A stretch of DNA of 64,000 nt from Kribbella sp. VKM Ac-2569. GTDB lineage: Bacteria; Actinomycetota; Actinomycetes; Propionibacteriales; Kribbellaceae. Below the pieces are notes generated by a model. The model did not search any database. It was not told where the DNA came from and saw only the letters and a program-made list of their open reading frames with translations. The translations under genes were made by a program, and so were the position numbers. The stretch covers positions 62,001 through 126,000 of the forward strand of contig NZ_SGXJ01000007.1 of the NCBI RefSeq assembly GCF_004216905.1, given 5' to 3'. Positions 16,341 through 25,664 of this stretch are shown here, piece after piece (the first letter of the stretch is position 1; the number at the start of each line of letters is the position of its first letter).

Positions 16341-17249
16341 ATGTCTCCACATCTAGGCCATCCCTTCCGAGGCCCCGACTACATCCCCGGCTCGCCACCC
16401 AACCCCGGCCCGCCGCCCGTCAGCCCCGCCCCACCGCCCATCAGCCCCGTCACCCCGGCCTCCGCCTCGGCTCCCCCCTCTCCGGTGGCGGCACCTCCGG
16501 CCGGGGTGACGGTCACCCGTCGGCGTGCTGGGTTCTTCATCGGCACGCTCGTTCTCTCCATCGCCGCCGGGGGAGTAGCAGGTGCCGTCACGGGTGCCCG
16601 CGACCCGGCTGTGGACCTCCAACAGGCAGCCCCGCCGGCAGCAGCCGCCCAGGGATCCATCACCGCAGCCGCCGCGAGCGTCCTGCCGGGAGTCGTCTCA
16701 GTACGCGCGGGCCGCGCAACCGGCTCCGGCTTCGCGATCGACCAGCAAGGTCACGTGGTGACCAACGCTCACGTCGTGGAAGGAGCGAGTGATGTCTCAT
16801 TGGTCCTGTCGAACGGCCGTACGGTCGACGCCCGCGTCGTCGGCGCCGACGAGGACAACGACCTCGCCGTACTCCAGGTCTCGACCTCCGACGCCGCGGG
16901 ACTGCGTGCGCTCACGCTCGGCCGGTCCGCGCAACTCCAGGTCGGCGACCCGGTGCTGGCCGTCGGATCCCCACTCGGCCTGGAAGGAACGGTGACCGCC
17001 GGCATCGTCAGCGCCGTCAACCGCCAGGCCCGCTTCGGCGACAACAGCACCCGCCAATCCGCCATCCAGACCGACGCCGCCATCAACCCCGGCAACTCCG
17101 GCGGCCCACTCGTCAACGCCGCCGGCCAGGTAGTCGGCGTCAACACCGCCATAGCCACCCTGGGCACCACCCGCTCCGGCAACATAGGCATCGGCTTCGC
17201 CATCCCGGTCGACCGAATGACCACCATCGTCAAAAACCTCCTCGACTGA
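16341..17249 (+). CDS. HtrA/DegP-like membrane-anchored serine protease without PDZ domain
   Basis: A 302-residue S1C protease. The cytoplasmic N-terminus (about 1-60) is extremely Pro-rich; a single membrane anchor spans about 63-85; the trypsin-like domain fills the rest. The triad is complete: H144 (TNAHVVEG), D174 (EDNDLAVLQV) and S253 (NPGNSGGPL). The protein stops at the end of the protease domain, so the regulatory PDZ domain usual in HtrA proteins is absent. It follows the VWA gene by 12 bases and may be part of the same envelope-maintenance unit. Confidence 0.92.
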   Translation: MSPHLGHPFRGPDYIPGSPPNPGPPPVSPAPPPISPVTPASASAPPSPVAAPPAGVTVTRRRAGFFIGTLVLSIAAGGVAGAVTGARDPAVDLQQAAPPAAAAQGSITAAAASVLPGVVSVRAGRATGSGFAIDQQGHVVTNAHVVEGASDVSLVLSNGRTVDARVVGADEDNDLAVLQVSTSDAAGLRALTLGRSAQLQVGDPVLAVGSPLGLEGTVTAGIVSAVNRQARFGDNSTRQSAIQTDAAINPGNSGGPLVNAAGQVVGVNTAIATLGTTRSGNIGIGFAIPVDRMTTIVKNLLD

Positions 17250-17545
17250 CGAGGTACGACGAGCTCCTCTGATGTGCAGCTGGACAGGACGTGTCAGGTG
17301 GTCGGGTAGTGCACCTGAGCGTGATCGCACGGCCCGGGAGGGACGCGGAGGCGGGACCCTGTGGTCGTCGTCGTACTGTGCAGGCCAAGGTCGGAAGGGG
17401 AGTGGCGTGCGCCGTGCGTCGGTCGCCAGTACGTGGACCGAGAAGTTCGCTGGCTGATTAAGGCTTCGGCTTCATCTTCTCCTGGTGGGCGGCACCCTCT
17501 GTCACACTCGCGGCATTCGTCAGCCCGAACAGAAGGGTCCCGCCC
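17250..17545. other. Intergenic spacer with no recognised gene
   Basis: This stretch separates the HtrA-like and M23-like genes. I see only short open frames with uneven composition and no ribosome site, and no strong inverted repeat. It probably holds the promoter of the secreted M23-like gene, but I cannot place it. Confidence 0.5.
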
Positions 17546-18604
17546 ATGCCCTCGAAACTGTCCGTGAGAATCTCCGCCGCTGCGTTGGCCGCGGCAACCG
17601 TCTTCGCTGTCACGCCCACGGCGTCGGCGGCACCCCACTACGCCAACGCAAGCCCGAGTCCTGCAGCGGCCGAGGTGAAGCTGCCTGCTGAGGTTGCGGG
17701 CGTTCTCGGCGCCTCCAGCCGTACTCTGGTCGACGCGGTCGCCGCCGATGCGCTGGGCCGGTCCCAGGACGGCCGAGCTCTCGCCCCATCCGTTGCCCTA
17801 GGCAAGCTTTCCGAGCAGGGCCGGAAGGTCGTCGTCGACGTCCGCTCGGCCGCGCCGGGCTGGGCGCGGGGTGTCGCGTACGTCGAGGCTCCCGCCACCG
17901 AAGGCGCTCATCCGGAAGGCTGGCTATATATCGCTCGCTATGTCGACGGTCACTGGGTCAGCGGAGTCGAGGGCGACGGCGAGTTCGCCGAGTACATCAG
18001 ATCGTCCCCGCTCGTCGGCACCGCAGAGCGCCGGACGATGACGGCGTACGCGCAACACCAATCGGCGACCACCATGGCTACTACGGCCAACACCGGTGGG
18101 TTGTTGTTGCCGTGGATGCCGGACTACTACATGACCGTCACCGGTGGCCCGCACGCCAGCGACGGTGTGAACGGCTACTGGAGCAGCTTGGACCTTGCCG
18201 GCGGCAACGCCAGCGGGCGGGTCCGCTCCTCCCGCGACGGCACGGCCACGTCGATGTGTGGCGCAGGTGGCGGCTGGACGCGAGTGATCCACCCGAACGG
18301 CTTCTCGACGGATTACTACCACATGTACAACGCCACCTACTACAACGCGACTCCGGTCGGCACGAGCGCGCTGCTCGGCAACATCGGCCGAGACGTCTGT
18401 GCCGGCGGGTCCGCAACGGGCGACCACGTGCACTGGAGTCTGCGGACGTACGACGCGAACTACAACGGCACGTACACCTGGCTGCACGGCCGCACCATCG
18501 GCGGCTGGACCTGGTGGAACGGCTCGAGCCAGTACACCGGCTGCGCGACCCGCCTCGGCGTCACCGCCTGCCCGGGCACCGCGATCTACAACCGCACCAG
18601 CTGA
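17546..18604 (+). CDS. Secreted M23/LasA-like metallopeptidase-type protein
   Basis: A 352-residue secreted protein with a signal peptide ending about residue 28 (TASAAPHY). The C-terminal half has the LasA-like M23 layout: GGPHASDGVNGYWSSLDLAGG, where H and D are expected zinc ligands, and GDHVHWSL, the HxH motif with zinc ligand and catalytic base. Such enzymes cleave peptide cross-links or Gly-rich sequences in cell walls and extracellular proteins. The N-terminal ~150 residues are a propeptide-like region. The gene stands alone. Activity is predicted but not certain because LasA-like homologues of unknown activity are common in actinobacteria. Confidence 0.8.
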   Translation: MPSKLSVRISAAALAAATVFAVTPTASAAPHYANASPSPAAAEVKLPAEVAGVLGASSRTLVDAVAADALGRSQDGRALAPSVALGKLSEQGRKVVVDVRSAAPGWARGVAYVEAPATEGAHPEGWLYIARYVDGHWVSGVEGDGEFAEYIRSSPLVGTAERRTMTAYAQHQSATTMATTANTGGLLLPWMPDYYMTVTGGPHASDGVNGYWSSLDLAGGNASGRVRSSRDGTATSMCGAGGGWTRVIHPNGFSTDYYHMYNATYYNATPVGTSALLGNIGRDVCAGGSATGDHVHWSLRTYDANYNGTYTWLHGRTIGGWTWWNGSSQYTGCATRLGVTACPGTAIYNRTS

Positions 18605-18624
18605 TCCCATGCTTACAATCGGCC

Positions 18625-19572
18625 GTGGCGCGCTATCAGCTGGAGCCTGGCGACTACGGACTGGTGCGCTTCGCGGTCTCGCCACTCACTGAGCTCGGCA
18701 ACTCGCTGCGCGCGCTGCGGTCGCCCACCAGCTACCCGCTCCAGTCTCCTTGGTACGCCGCCGCGTGCAAGGTCCGCGACCAGCTTCCGCTCGATGTGCT
18801 GAGCGGGCTGATCGGCCCGAACTTCGACACTCCCGACCTGTTCAATCCGCGGGTAGGCGTACCGCTGACCATCGACGCTCAGCTCGCCTACCTGCGGGAC
18901 CAGGACCTGCGCACGCTCGGCGCGGACATCGAGTTCGCGGTCGGCGGCGTACCCCGTCGACTGGGATCGAGTGGGCGATCTTTCGGCGACCGGTTGGCTG
19001 ATGCGCTGGCGGCGTACTGGCGATTGGCGTTTCAGCCGCATTGGCCACGGATGCGCGCGACCCTCGACGCCGATGTCGCGGTCCGCGCCAGATCACTGGC
19101 GGCGGAGGGAGTGATCGCTACCCTGAACCGTTGTGGGCCGGGCGTTCGCGCCGACCTGACCTCCATCACGGCCCAGATCCTGAACGGCCACGACGACCTC
19201 ACTCTCTACACACGCGGGCGGCCGATGTTCGTCGTACCGTCGCTGTTCACTCTGAGCAGCTCGACCCCGCTGACCGACTCGGACCCGATGGTGATCTACA
19301 GCGCGACCAACCAGCGCGCGATGTGGTCCGACGCCACCGGCCTCCCCGGCGGCGCGGGCCTCCTCAGCCCGCATCGCCTGCGCTACCTCCGAGCCATCGG
19401 CCCCGGCCAGTCGACGACCGCATTGGCCGAGCGGTTCGGCGTGTCCCCATCAGCCGCAAACCAGGCCCTCCGCGCAATGACCGCCCAGGGCCTGGTCCGC
19501 CCACGCCGCAACGGCCGAGCCGTCATCTACGAACGCACCCCACTCGGAGATCAACTCGCCGACCTACCTTGA
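18625..19572 (+). CDS. DUF5937/ArsR winged-helix regulator
   Basis: A 315-residue protein. A long N-terminal region (YQLEPGDYGLVRFAVSPLTELGNSLRAL) corresponds to DUF5937, and the C-terminal ~60 residues form an ArsR-type winged helix (TALAERFGVSPSAANQALRAMTAQGLV). GTG at 18625 is taken as start because the DUF5937 pattern begins there; the frame is open further upstream inside the M23 gene. A stand-alone transcriptional regulator; target unknown. Its stop codon directly abuts the stop of the convergent beta-helix gene. Confidence 0.85.
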   Translation: MARYQLEPGDYGLVRFAVSPLTELGNSLRALRSPTSYPLQSPWYAAACKVRDQLPLDVLSGLIGPNFDTPDLFNPRVGVPLTIDAQLAYLRDQDLRTLGADIEFAVGGVPRRLGSSGRSFGDRLADALAAYWRLAFQPHWPRMRATLDADVAVRARSLAAEGVIATLNRCGPGVRADLTSITAQILNGHDDLTLYTRGRPMFVVPSLFTLSSSTPLTDSDPMVIYSATNQRAMWSDATGLPGGAGLLSPHRLRYLRAIGPGQSTTALAERFGVSPSAANQALRAMTAQGLVRPRRNGRAVIYERTPLGDQLADLP

Positions 19573-21276
19573 TCAGCTGGCGTCGGCGCCGATGTTGGGT
19601 GGGTTGGGGATGGTGGCGCCGTAGTAGTCCACGCCGCCGTTGCCGGAGACCGGCGTACCCGTTCCGAGTGCGGGGGAGCCGGCCTTGAGTGTGTAGGCCT
19701 GCGGACACGGTTGCGGTCCGGTTCCGGTGGGCGGTGACCACGAGCAGGTGCCGCCGCCACCGGGCGAGGTGAACAGCGGGTCGCCCCACACGGAGCCCGT
19801 CTCGAGACCTGCGGCCTTCCAGGCGGCGAAGTCGGCGTACGTCGTGCCTCCCCAGCGCCAACCGCCTGTGTTGGTCCCGTAGTACAGGTTGTTCGCGAGC
19901 GTCATTCCGGTCTGCGTGTACGGGTTGTAGTAGAACTGCCCGGTCTTGCCCGAGCTACCCTTGTTGGCCAAGTAGCAGATGTTGTCCTTGATCTGCGAGC
20001 CGGCGGCCCACGTGCCGGTGCTGTAGCCGAAGTTGAAGCAGGCGCTGGCCCCGGTCTTCTTGTTCGTGCTCTGGTCCTTGTTGGTGAACAACGTGTTGCC
20101 GTAAATGGACAGCGCGTTCTTCGGCGCGTTCGGTACGACGTCGAACAGGCCTCCTTGGGCATTGGCCCAGTCGTCGTTCTGGGAGATGTTGTAGCGGTAG
20201 GTGTTCGGTCCCCAGACTCGTGACGCCGCTGTCGAGGTGTAGGCGAGCAGACCGCTGCCGGCGTTGTCGTGGGTGTAGTTGTACTCGACGAGCGAGTTCG
20301 TCGTACCGCCGTCGAGATCGATGCCGTCCCAGTCGCAACCGGCCGTGTACGCCGGAACCGGTTGTACCTTGTACACCTCGTTGTTGCGGATGGTGACGTT
20401 GTTCGAGGTGTAGGACATGATGCCGCTGGTGCCGCCGCACGAGGTCACGTTGGCGCCGATGTCATGGACGACGTTGTGCTGGATGATCGCGCCGTTCCAG
20501 CCGTTGGCGGTCAGCCCGGCACCGGTGGTTTTGGGTGCCATGCCCAGGTTGTACACGGTGTTGCCCTCGACCCGGACGTTGGTGATGTTGACGCCCGAAC
20601 CCCACCCGTAGATGCCCGGTCCAGCGGTGGAGGTGACGCTGGCGCCGTGCAGTTTGTTGTTGAGGATCTGTACGTCGTCCAGCGGCCCGCTGTGACTGTT
20701 CAGCGCGTATCCGAGCACCATGATCTGCGCGCCGAACGCGCTCGTGCTGCCGCTCGGCGTACCGAATCCGGAGATGTCGGAGTTGGTCACCTTCAGGCCT
20801 GTCGTTGCCGTTGACGACGTTTGATTCTGCAGCAGTACGCCGGCAGCGGTCGTGCTGCCGTTGACGACCTTGATGTTGTTCAGTTGGAAGCCGTTGACAG
20901 CATCTGCGGTGATCGCCGCTGACGTGTCGCCGGTGCAGTTGGACTGGATGGTGGCCTGCCCGGTGCCGTACGAGTAGACCCGGAACGGTGTCGACGCGGA
21001 CGAGGCCGGCACGTTCGTCGAGTTGAAGACCAGGCAGCCGGCGAACGTCTGACCGCCTTCGAAGTAGACGAGGCTGCCTTGTGGATAGGTGAAGCTGTTG
21101 ACCTTGCCGATCGTCTTCCAGGCCTGGCTGGGGGAGAGCCCGCTGTTGCTGTCGCTTCCGTTGGGCGAGACGTAGTACGTTCCGGCGGCGGCCTGCGCGG
21201 GATCTGTGAGGGCACCCGCCAGGAGGGCTCCGAGGATCCCGGGGACGGCGGTTGCGGCGAGCCATCTCGTTCTCAT
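19573..21276 (-). CDS. Secreted right-handed parallel beta-helix protein (pectate-lyase-like fold)
   Basis: A 567-residue exported protein with a signal peptide (MRTRWLAATAVPGILGALLAG...AQA). The mature start AGTYYVSPNGSDSNSGLSPSQAWKTIGKVN is the typical entry of right-handed beta-helix proteins (DUF1565/pectate-lyase-like), and many NIxxxNN-type coils follow (NNVTIRNNEVY, LVEYNYTHDNAGSGLLAY). ATG at 21276 has AGGAGA upstream; a GTG at 21288 is in frame but would swallow the ribosome site. Last gene of sugar locus 2. Members are polysaccharide lyases, epimerases or hydrolases; substrate not determined. Its catalytic residues cannot be assigned from sequence alone. Confidence 0.85.
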   Translation of the reverse strand: MRTRWLAATAVPGILGALLAGALTDPAQAAAGTYYVSPNGSDSNSGLSPSQAWKTIGKVNSFTYPQGSLVYFEGGQTFAGCLVFNSTNVPASSASTPFRVYSYGTGQATIQSNCTGDTSAAITADAVNGFQLNNIKVVNGSTTAAGVLLQNQTSSTATTGLKVTNSDISGFGTPSGSTSAFGAQIMVLGYALNSHSGPLDDVQILNNKLHGASVTSTAGPGIYGWGSGVNITNVRVEGNTVYNLGMAPKTTGAGLTANGWNGAIIQHNVVHDIGANVTSCGGTSGIMSYTSNNVTIRNNEVYKVQPVPAYTAGCDWDGIDLDGGTTNSLVEYNYTHDNAGSGLLAYTSTAASRVWGPNTYRYNISQNDDWANAQGGLFDVVPNAPKNALSIYGNTLFTNKDQSTNKKTGASACFNFGYSTGTWAAGSQIKDNICYLANKGSSGKTGQFYYNPYTQTGMTLANNLYYGTNTGGWRWGGTTYADFAAWKAAGLETGSVWGDPLFTSPGGGGTCSWSPPTGTGPQPCPQAYTLKAGSPALGTGTPVSGNGGVDYYGATIPNPPNIGADAS

Positions 21277-21298
21277 GTTTCTCCTCACTTCGGGTGTT

Positions 21299-23107
21299 TC
21301 AGGGGCGGAGGGGCTGTCGGTCGATCGTTGCCCTGTGCGTATCGCCGTGATCCTCGATCGTTCCGACCGCGGTGCGGCCCGTGAGTTCTAGGTACGGTCC
21401 AGGGATCCAGCTCCAGCTGATGTGGTTGCCCTCGGCACGCGCCGACACGGACGGGCTCGCCGCTGTCTCGCCGTACGGCAGGAGCGACAGGGCTCCGCCG
21501 ACGAACGCCGAGTCGAGTGCCGACAGATCGATCGGTTGTGGTTCGGAGGCGGAGAACAGCTCGACTTCTACGGTGAGCACGCCGTTGGTGCCGGCGGTGA
21601 TCCGGCCGGTCGGGGGAGTGCCGTTCCAACTGCCTCCGGCCGGGATGATGCTGACTGTGCTGCCGTCCTCGGAAACGGTCACGTGGTCGTGGAGCGTGAA
21701 GCTGTTGCCTGAAGCACCGTTGACGCGGATCTCCGGGTCCGTGATGCCGCGGAACTCGAACAGCACCCGGAGCGAGCGCATCGGGACGGATTCCCCGCTC
21801 GGGATGACGTTGCGGTGCACGTGATGGTCGCCTCCGGGACTCGCGAACCCGACGTGCCACAAGGCATGTGGACCTTGCTGTACGGAGGAGGAGATCGCGG
21901 ACACGAAGTCGACGTCGTCCTTCACGACGCGCAGCCGGACGGACCGCGGTGGGCGTCGCCAGGCGTCGTTGGCGCCCCAGTAACCGAGCAGATTCCGGCG
22001 TTGAAACCAGCAGTCGGCGAAGTTGACGGTGCCGAGGGTGTTCTTGGTGTGCAGCCAGGTACTTCCGACGCGGTCCGGGCGGCCGCGGCTGAAGAGTTCG
22101 TGGCGCATGGTCGGTGGTCCTGCGGTGACAAGTTGCCTGACCACGTCTGCTGGCGCATCCGGGCGGAGGATTGCGGTGTGGACGAGGGCGAGGGTGACCG
22201 GCGAATCGTCAACCCGTTCGAGCACACTGTCGAACGGCGCCTGTCCACCGACGGCCTTGGCGAGGTGAGCCAGGAGTTGCGGTTCTTCGCCGAGATCATC
22301 GCGATAGGCCCGCGACATCGGTCCGGACAGTTGACCGGACGGAAGATGCCAGCGCTGGACGAGATGCCGCCAGAGCCGCTCGACGAGGTCGGCAGCGATC
22401 GTCGCTGAGCGCTGGTCGGTGATGTACTGGCTGATGGCCGACATTGCGGTGCAGGTCACGAGCCAGTACGTCGGGCTGTTGTACTCGGCGAAGCTGCCGG
22501 TCTCGTAGACGGTTGCCGCCAGTCGTTCGATTCGCTCGCGTCCGTAGCGGGTCAGCTCGGGATCGTCGAGGATCTGGCCGGCGCCGAGCGTCACGAAGCT
22601 GCCTTTGCTGGCGATGTTCGTGTAGGACATCGGCACGTTCCGGCGTACGACGGCCTCGGCCGCGGCGGCGATTGCTGTTCGCAGGCGCAGTCGCAGTTGG
22701 TCGGTGAGGGCGCCTGCATGGCGGATCATGATCAGAACAAGTTCTTGCCCGATGAAGTCCGCCCAGTTGGTGTCGGGCCGGGTCATCCTTTCGAGGGGTT
22801 CTTCCAAGTAGTACGGCCAGATCCCGTAGGTGTCCGACACCGGATCGAGGTCCTGCCCGTCGAGGACCCGGTCCACGATCCCGGCCGCCTCGTCGGCCGC
22901 TCCGGTCTCGAGCAGGATCAGCGCGTAGGTGGTGGACTCGCGGAAGGCGTGGACAGTCCGGCCGCCCAGTGCGGTGTGCACAGAGCTTGCCGAGCCGGGC
23001 ATCCGGATCAGCCGGTGTGCGACGTCGTACGCGCGCTTTCCTGCGGCTGCGGCGGTTGCGGTCAGCCATTCGTCGAGCTCGCCGGGAGCGAGCGGTCTGG
23101 TGCTCAT
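21299..23107 (-). CDS. (alpha/alpha)-toroid protein resembling heparinase II/III or alginate lyase families
   Basis: A 602-residue protein without a clear signal peptide. The N-terminal half is helical with YTNIASKGSFVTLGAGQILDDPEL and TGSFAEYNSPTYWLVTC, patterns seen in toroid-type polysaccharide lyase-like proteins. The C-terminal half is predicted beta-rich (HHVHRNVIPSGE...LFEFRGITDPEIRVNG). ATG at 23107 overlaps the stop of the binding-protein gene. In its context it would cleave uronic-acid-containing oligosaccharides after import. The family assignment is by overall pattern, so confidence is moderate. Confidence 0.65.
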   Translation of the reverse strand: MSTRPLAPGELDEWLTATAAAAGKRAYDVAHRLIRMPGSASSVHTALGGRTVHAFRESTTYALILLETGAADEAAGIVDRVLDGQDLDPVSDTYGIWPYYLEEPLERMTRPDTNWADFIGQELVLIMIRHAGALTDQLRLRLRTAIAAAAEAVVRRNVPMSYTNIASKGSFVTLGAGQILDDPELTRYGRERIERLAATVYETGSFAEYNSPTYWLVTCTAMSAISQYITDQRSATIAADLVERLWRHLVQRWHLPSGQLSGPMSRAYRDDLGEEPQLLAHLAKAVGGQAPFDSVLERVDDSPVTLALVHTAILRPDAPADVVRQLVTAGPPTMRHELFSRGRPDRVGSTWLHTKNTLGTVNFADCWFQRRNLLGYWGANDAWRRPPRSVRLRVVKDDVDFVSAISSSVQQGPHALWHVGFASPGGDHHVHRNVIPSGESVPMRSLRVLFEFRGITDPEIRVNGASGNSFTLHDHVTVSEDGSTVSIIPAGGSWNGTPPTGRITAGTNGVLTVEVELFSASEPQPIDLSALDSAFVGGALSLLPYGETAASPSVSARAEGNHISWSWIPGPYLELTGRTAVGTIEDHGDTHRATIDRQPLRP

Positions 23108-24732
23108 CCGTGCTGCTTGGCGTACTCGTCCCGGATCTTGTCGCCGACGGCGGACTTCCAGGTCTTGACCGCGGCGGTGAAGTCGTCGATCTTCTTGCGT
23201 CCCATGATGATGTCGCTGATGGTGTCGCGGACCTTCTGCTCCTCGTCGCCGGAGCGGCTCGCGGTCTCGGAGTACAGACCGAGGGTCGGATCGGCGAGTC
23301 CGTGCGGGGCGACGGTCTTCTCCCACTGGTACTGCGCCCGGACCCAGTCGGCCTGGCCGGGGCCGTACATCACCCGGAACTCGGACCCGCTGACGTACCC
23401 GACGTTGACGACTTCCTTCTTGCCGACATCCGTCAGCTTCGGCTCACCGTTCTCGAGTTTGTAGTCCTGCCCGGAGATGCCGTAGTGGACCAGGAGGTAC
23501 TCCTCGGTACCGAACGGTGCGGCATACAGGTTGAGCAGGCGCAGGCATTCCGCGGCCCGGTCGTTCGAGGCCTTCTTCAGCAGGATGACGCCGTACACGC
23601 CGGGGCCGTAGAACAACGCCGGCTGCTGACCCTTGGCGCTGAACAGCGGCATCGCTGTCACCTGCGAGGACTTCAGGCCTTGCACGCTGGTCAAGGCCTT
23701 CCACCCGCTCAGCTGGCCGGCGTTGCACACGACCTGTCCGGAAACGAAGAGTTCTGTGATCTGCGAGCCGGTGAGGTTCGCCGACCTCGGGTGGAAGTAG
23801 CCGGACTGCCGGAGCTTCGCGGTGAATTCGACGGCGGCTTTGTACTCGTCGGTCTCGAAGTCCCGGGTGAAGCTGCCGTCGGAGTTCTTGCTCCAGTTGT
23901 TGGGTGCGCCGAACGCGGCCGCGAACGCCGGCAGGCTGAACGATCCGTACGAGCCGGTGAGTGCCCAGCGATTCCGGCGCGGATCGTTGACCTCGGCGCA
24001 CATGGCCTCGAAGTCGTCGGTCGTGGCGATGCTGCCGGGATCCGCCTTCATCAGGTCCGCACGTGCCAGCATGACGTTCCAGAGCAGAGGACGCTCGACG
24101 GGAACGCCCCACAGCCGGCCGAACATGCGGGCGTTGTTCCAGGCCTTGGACGGGATCGCGGCGAGGTGCGGGTGCTCCAGGACCTTGTCACCGGTCAACA
24201 GGTCCGAGAGGTCGGTGAATTTGTTCTCGAGCAGCTTGTCCAGCCGCGGTTGGCCGAAGTCCTGAACCAGGACCATGTCAGGCAGATCGTTGCCGGCCAG
24301 CAAGGTGTCGACCTTGGTGCCGTACTCGCTGGAAGGCGCCGTACGAACCGTGAACTTCCCCCCGAGGCGGGCGTTCATGGCCTTTGCGTAGGTGTTGTTG
24401 TTGAGGGCAGGCGGCGGGGGAGCGAGCGTCGGCACCATCATGCTGATCTCGCCGCCGCTCATCGGGGCGCCGTCGACAGAACGCCGGAGGTCCTTCGGCA
24501 TGGTGAAGAACCCGTCCTGGATCCCACGGGCCGGTTCGCCGACCAGATCCGGCTTCATGCCGGTCGGCACCCGGTACGTAGGAAGATCGACTTGCTTGGC
24601 GGCGGTGGCGCCCGTACCGCCGTTGTTGCCACAAGCAACGAGACTCGGTACGCCGAACATGAGGGCGGAGCCGCCGAGGACAGCCGACTTCAGCGCCGTT
24701 CTGCGGGTGACTTCTCGATTGATGGATGACAT
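23104..24732 (-). CDS. Extracellular solute-binding lipoprotein, LipO type
   Basis: A 542-residue substrate-binding protein of the large LplA/LipO class. The N-terminus has a twin-Arg (EVTRRTALKSAVLGG) and a lipobox LVAC with the lipidated Cys at about residue 34, so it may be exported by the Tat route. ATG at 24732 has AGGAGG upstream; the frame is open further back over the permease gene. The body has VLVQDFGQPRLDKLLENKFTDLSDLL, typical of family 1 binding proteins. It serves the two permeases encoded just upstream; such long binding proteins often take up pectin- or alginate-derived oligosaccharides. Confidence 0.9.
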   Translation of the reverse strand: MSSINREVTRRTALKSAVLGGSALMFGVPSLVACGNNGGTGATAAKQVDLPTYRVPTGMKPDLVGEPARGIQDGFFTMPKDLRRSVDGAPMSGGEISMMVPTLAPPPPALNNNTYAKAMNARLGGKFTVRTAPSSEYGTKVDTLLAGNDLPDMVLVQDFGQPRLDKLLENKFTDLSDLLTGDKVLEHPHLAAIPSKAWNNARMFGRLWGVPVERPLLWNVMLARADLMKADPGSIATTDDFEAMCAEVNDPRRNRWALTGSYGSFSLPAFAAAFGAPNNWSKNSDGSFTRDFETDEYKAAVEFTAKLRQSGYFHPRSANLTGSQITELFVSGQVVCNAGQLSGWKALTSVQGLKSSQVTAMPLFSAKGQQPALFYGPGVYGVILLKKASNDRAAECLRLLNLYAAPFGTEEYLLVHYGISGQDYKLENGEPKLTDVGKKEVVNVGYVSGSEFRVMYGPGQADWVRAQYQWEKTVAPHGLADPTLGLYSETASRSGDEEQKVRDTISDIIMGRKKIDDFTAAVKTWKSAVGDKIRDEYAKQHG

Positions 24733-24761
24733 CTGTCCTCCTGGAACGAGCTTTGGGCGGA

Positions 24762-25664
24762 TCAGCCTTTGACCGCGCCGGTGAGTACGCCTTTGGTGAA
24801 GTGGCGTTGCAGGAACGGGTAGACCAGCAAGATCGGGACCAGCGCGACGATGACGACGGCTGCCTGCACCGCCTGTTGCGGCGGCGGTGCATCGCCCGAG
24901 GCGACGGCCGCGCTGTCGCCGAGGGACTGGCCTTGCAGGACGTAGGTTCTGAGCAGCAGTTGCAGCGGCCACTTGTGGGAGTCGTTCAGATAGAGGAGTG
25001 CGTTGAACCACGCGTTCCAGAAGCCGACTGCGTAGAACAGCCCGACGACCGCGATCACCGCTTTGGACAGTGGTACGACGATCTGCCCGAGGATCCGGAA
25101 CTCGCCGGCGCCGTCGATCCGCGCGCTGTCGTACAGCTCGGTCGGCAGCCCCATGAAGAAGCCGCGCATGATGATCACGTTGAACGCGCTGAGCGCGGTC
25201 GGCAGGATCAGGGCCGCGTAGCTGTCGAGCAGACCCAGGGACTTGACGGTCAGGTACTGCGGAATGATGCCGGGGTGAAACAGGAAGGTGAGCAGTACGG
25301 CGCTCAGGATCGCGCGGTGCCCGAACGAGCCGCGACGGCTCAGACCGTACGCGAGAAGCGCCGTCACGGTCGTCGCCAGCACACTGCCGACGATGGTCAC
25401 GCCGGCACTGATCAACAGTGCGCGGGTGACGGCGCCGCCGGCCCAGATCTCCCGGTACGCCGCCCAGGTCGGATCGCGTGGGATGAGAACGTACGACCCT
25501 GCTTCGGCGAGCGCCTTCTGGCTGGACAGGCTGGTGGAGAGAACGCCGGCGAAGGGGAGCAGTACCAGTACGCACACGACCGACAGAGCGGCAGCCTTGC
25601 TGACTTTGCCGGCAACGGTCGGCTCCTCCATCCACGGCGGACGCAGTGGGGCCTGGTTCCTCAT
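24762..25664 (-). CDS. Carbohydrate ABC transporter permease, LplC/YtcP type
   Basis: A 300-residue inner-membrane permease with six predicted segments. The EAA loop reads LYDSARIDGAGEFRILGQIVVPLSK and the C-terminus ends FLQRHFTKGVLTGAVKG. The ATG at 25664 overlaps the final stop of the upstream permease frame (ATGA), showing that the two were co-translated in the ancestral arrangement. An in-frame ATG at 25631 could also serve. Confidence 0.92.
   Translation of the reverse strand: MRNQAPLRPPWMEEPTVAGKVSKAAALSVVCVLVLLPFAGVLSTSLSSQKALAEAGSYVLIPRDPTWAAYREIWAGGAVTRALLISAGVTIVGSVLATTVTALLAYGLSRRGSFGHRAILSAVLLTFLFHPGIIPQYLTVKSLGLLDSYAALILPTALSAFNVIIMRGFFMGLPTELYDSARIDGAGEFRILGQIVVPLSKAVIAVVGLFYAVGFWNAWFNALLYLNDSHKWPLQLLLRTYVLQGQSLGDSAAVASGDAPPPQQAVQAAVVIVALVPILLVYPFLQRHFTKGVLTGAVKG

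Noticed and set aside
17272..17457. 61-codon plus-strand frame after the HtrA-like gene
   Set aside because: Low-complexity Arg/Gly/Ser sequence with no ribosome site or family resemblance.
22969..24729. 586-codon plus-strand open frame antisense to the toroid and binding-protein genes
   Set aside because: Composition is typical of reverse-frame shadows in GC-rich DNA. Both sense genes have family motifs and ribosome sites.
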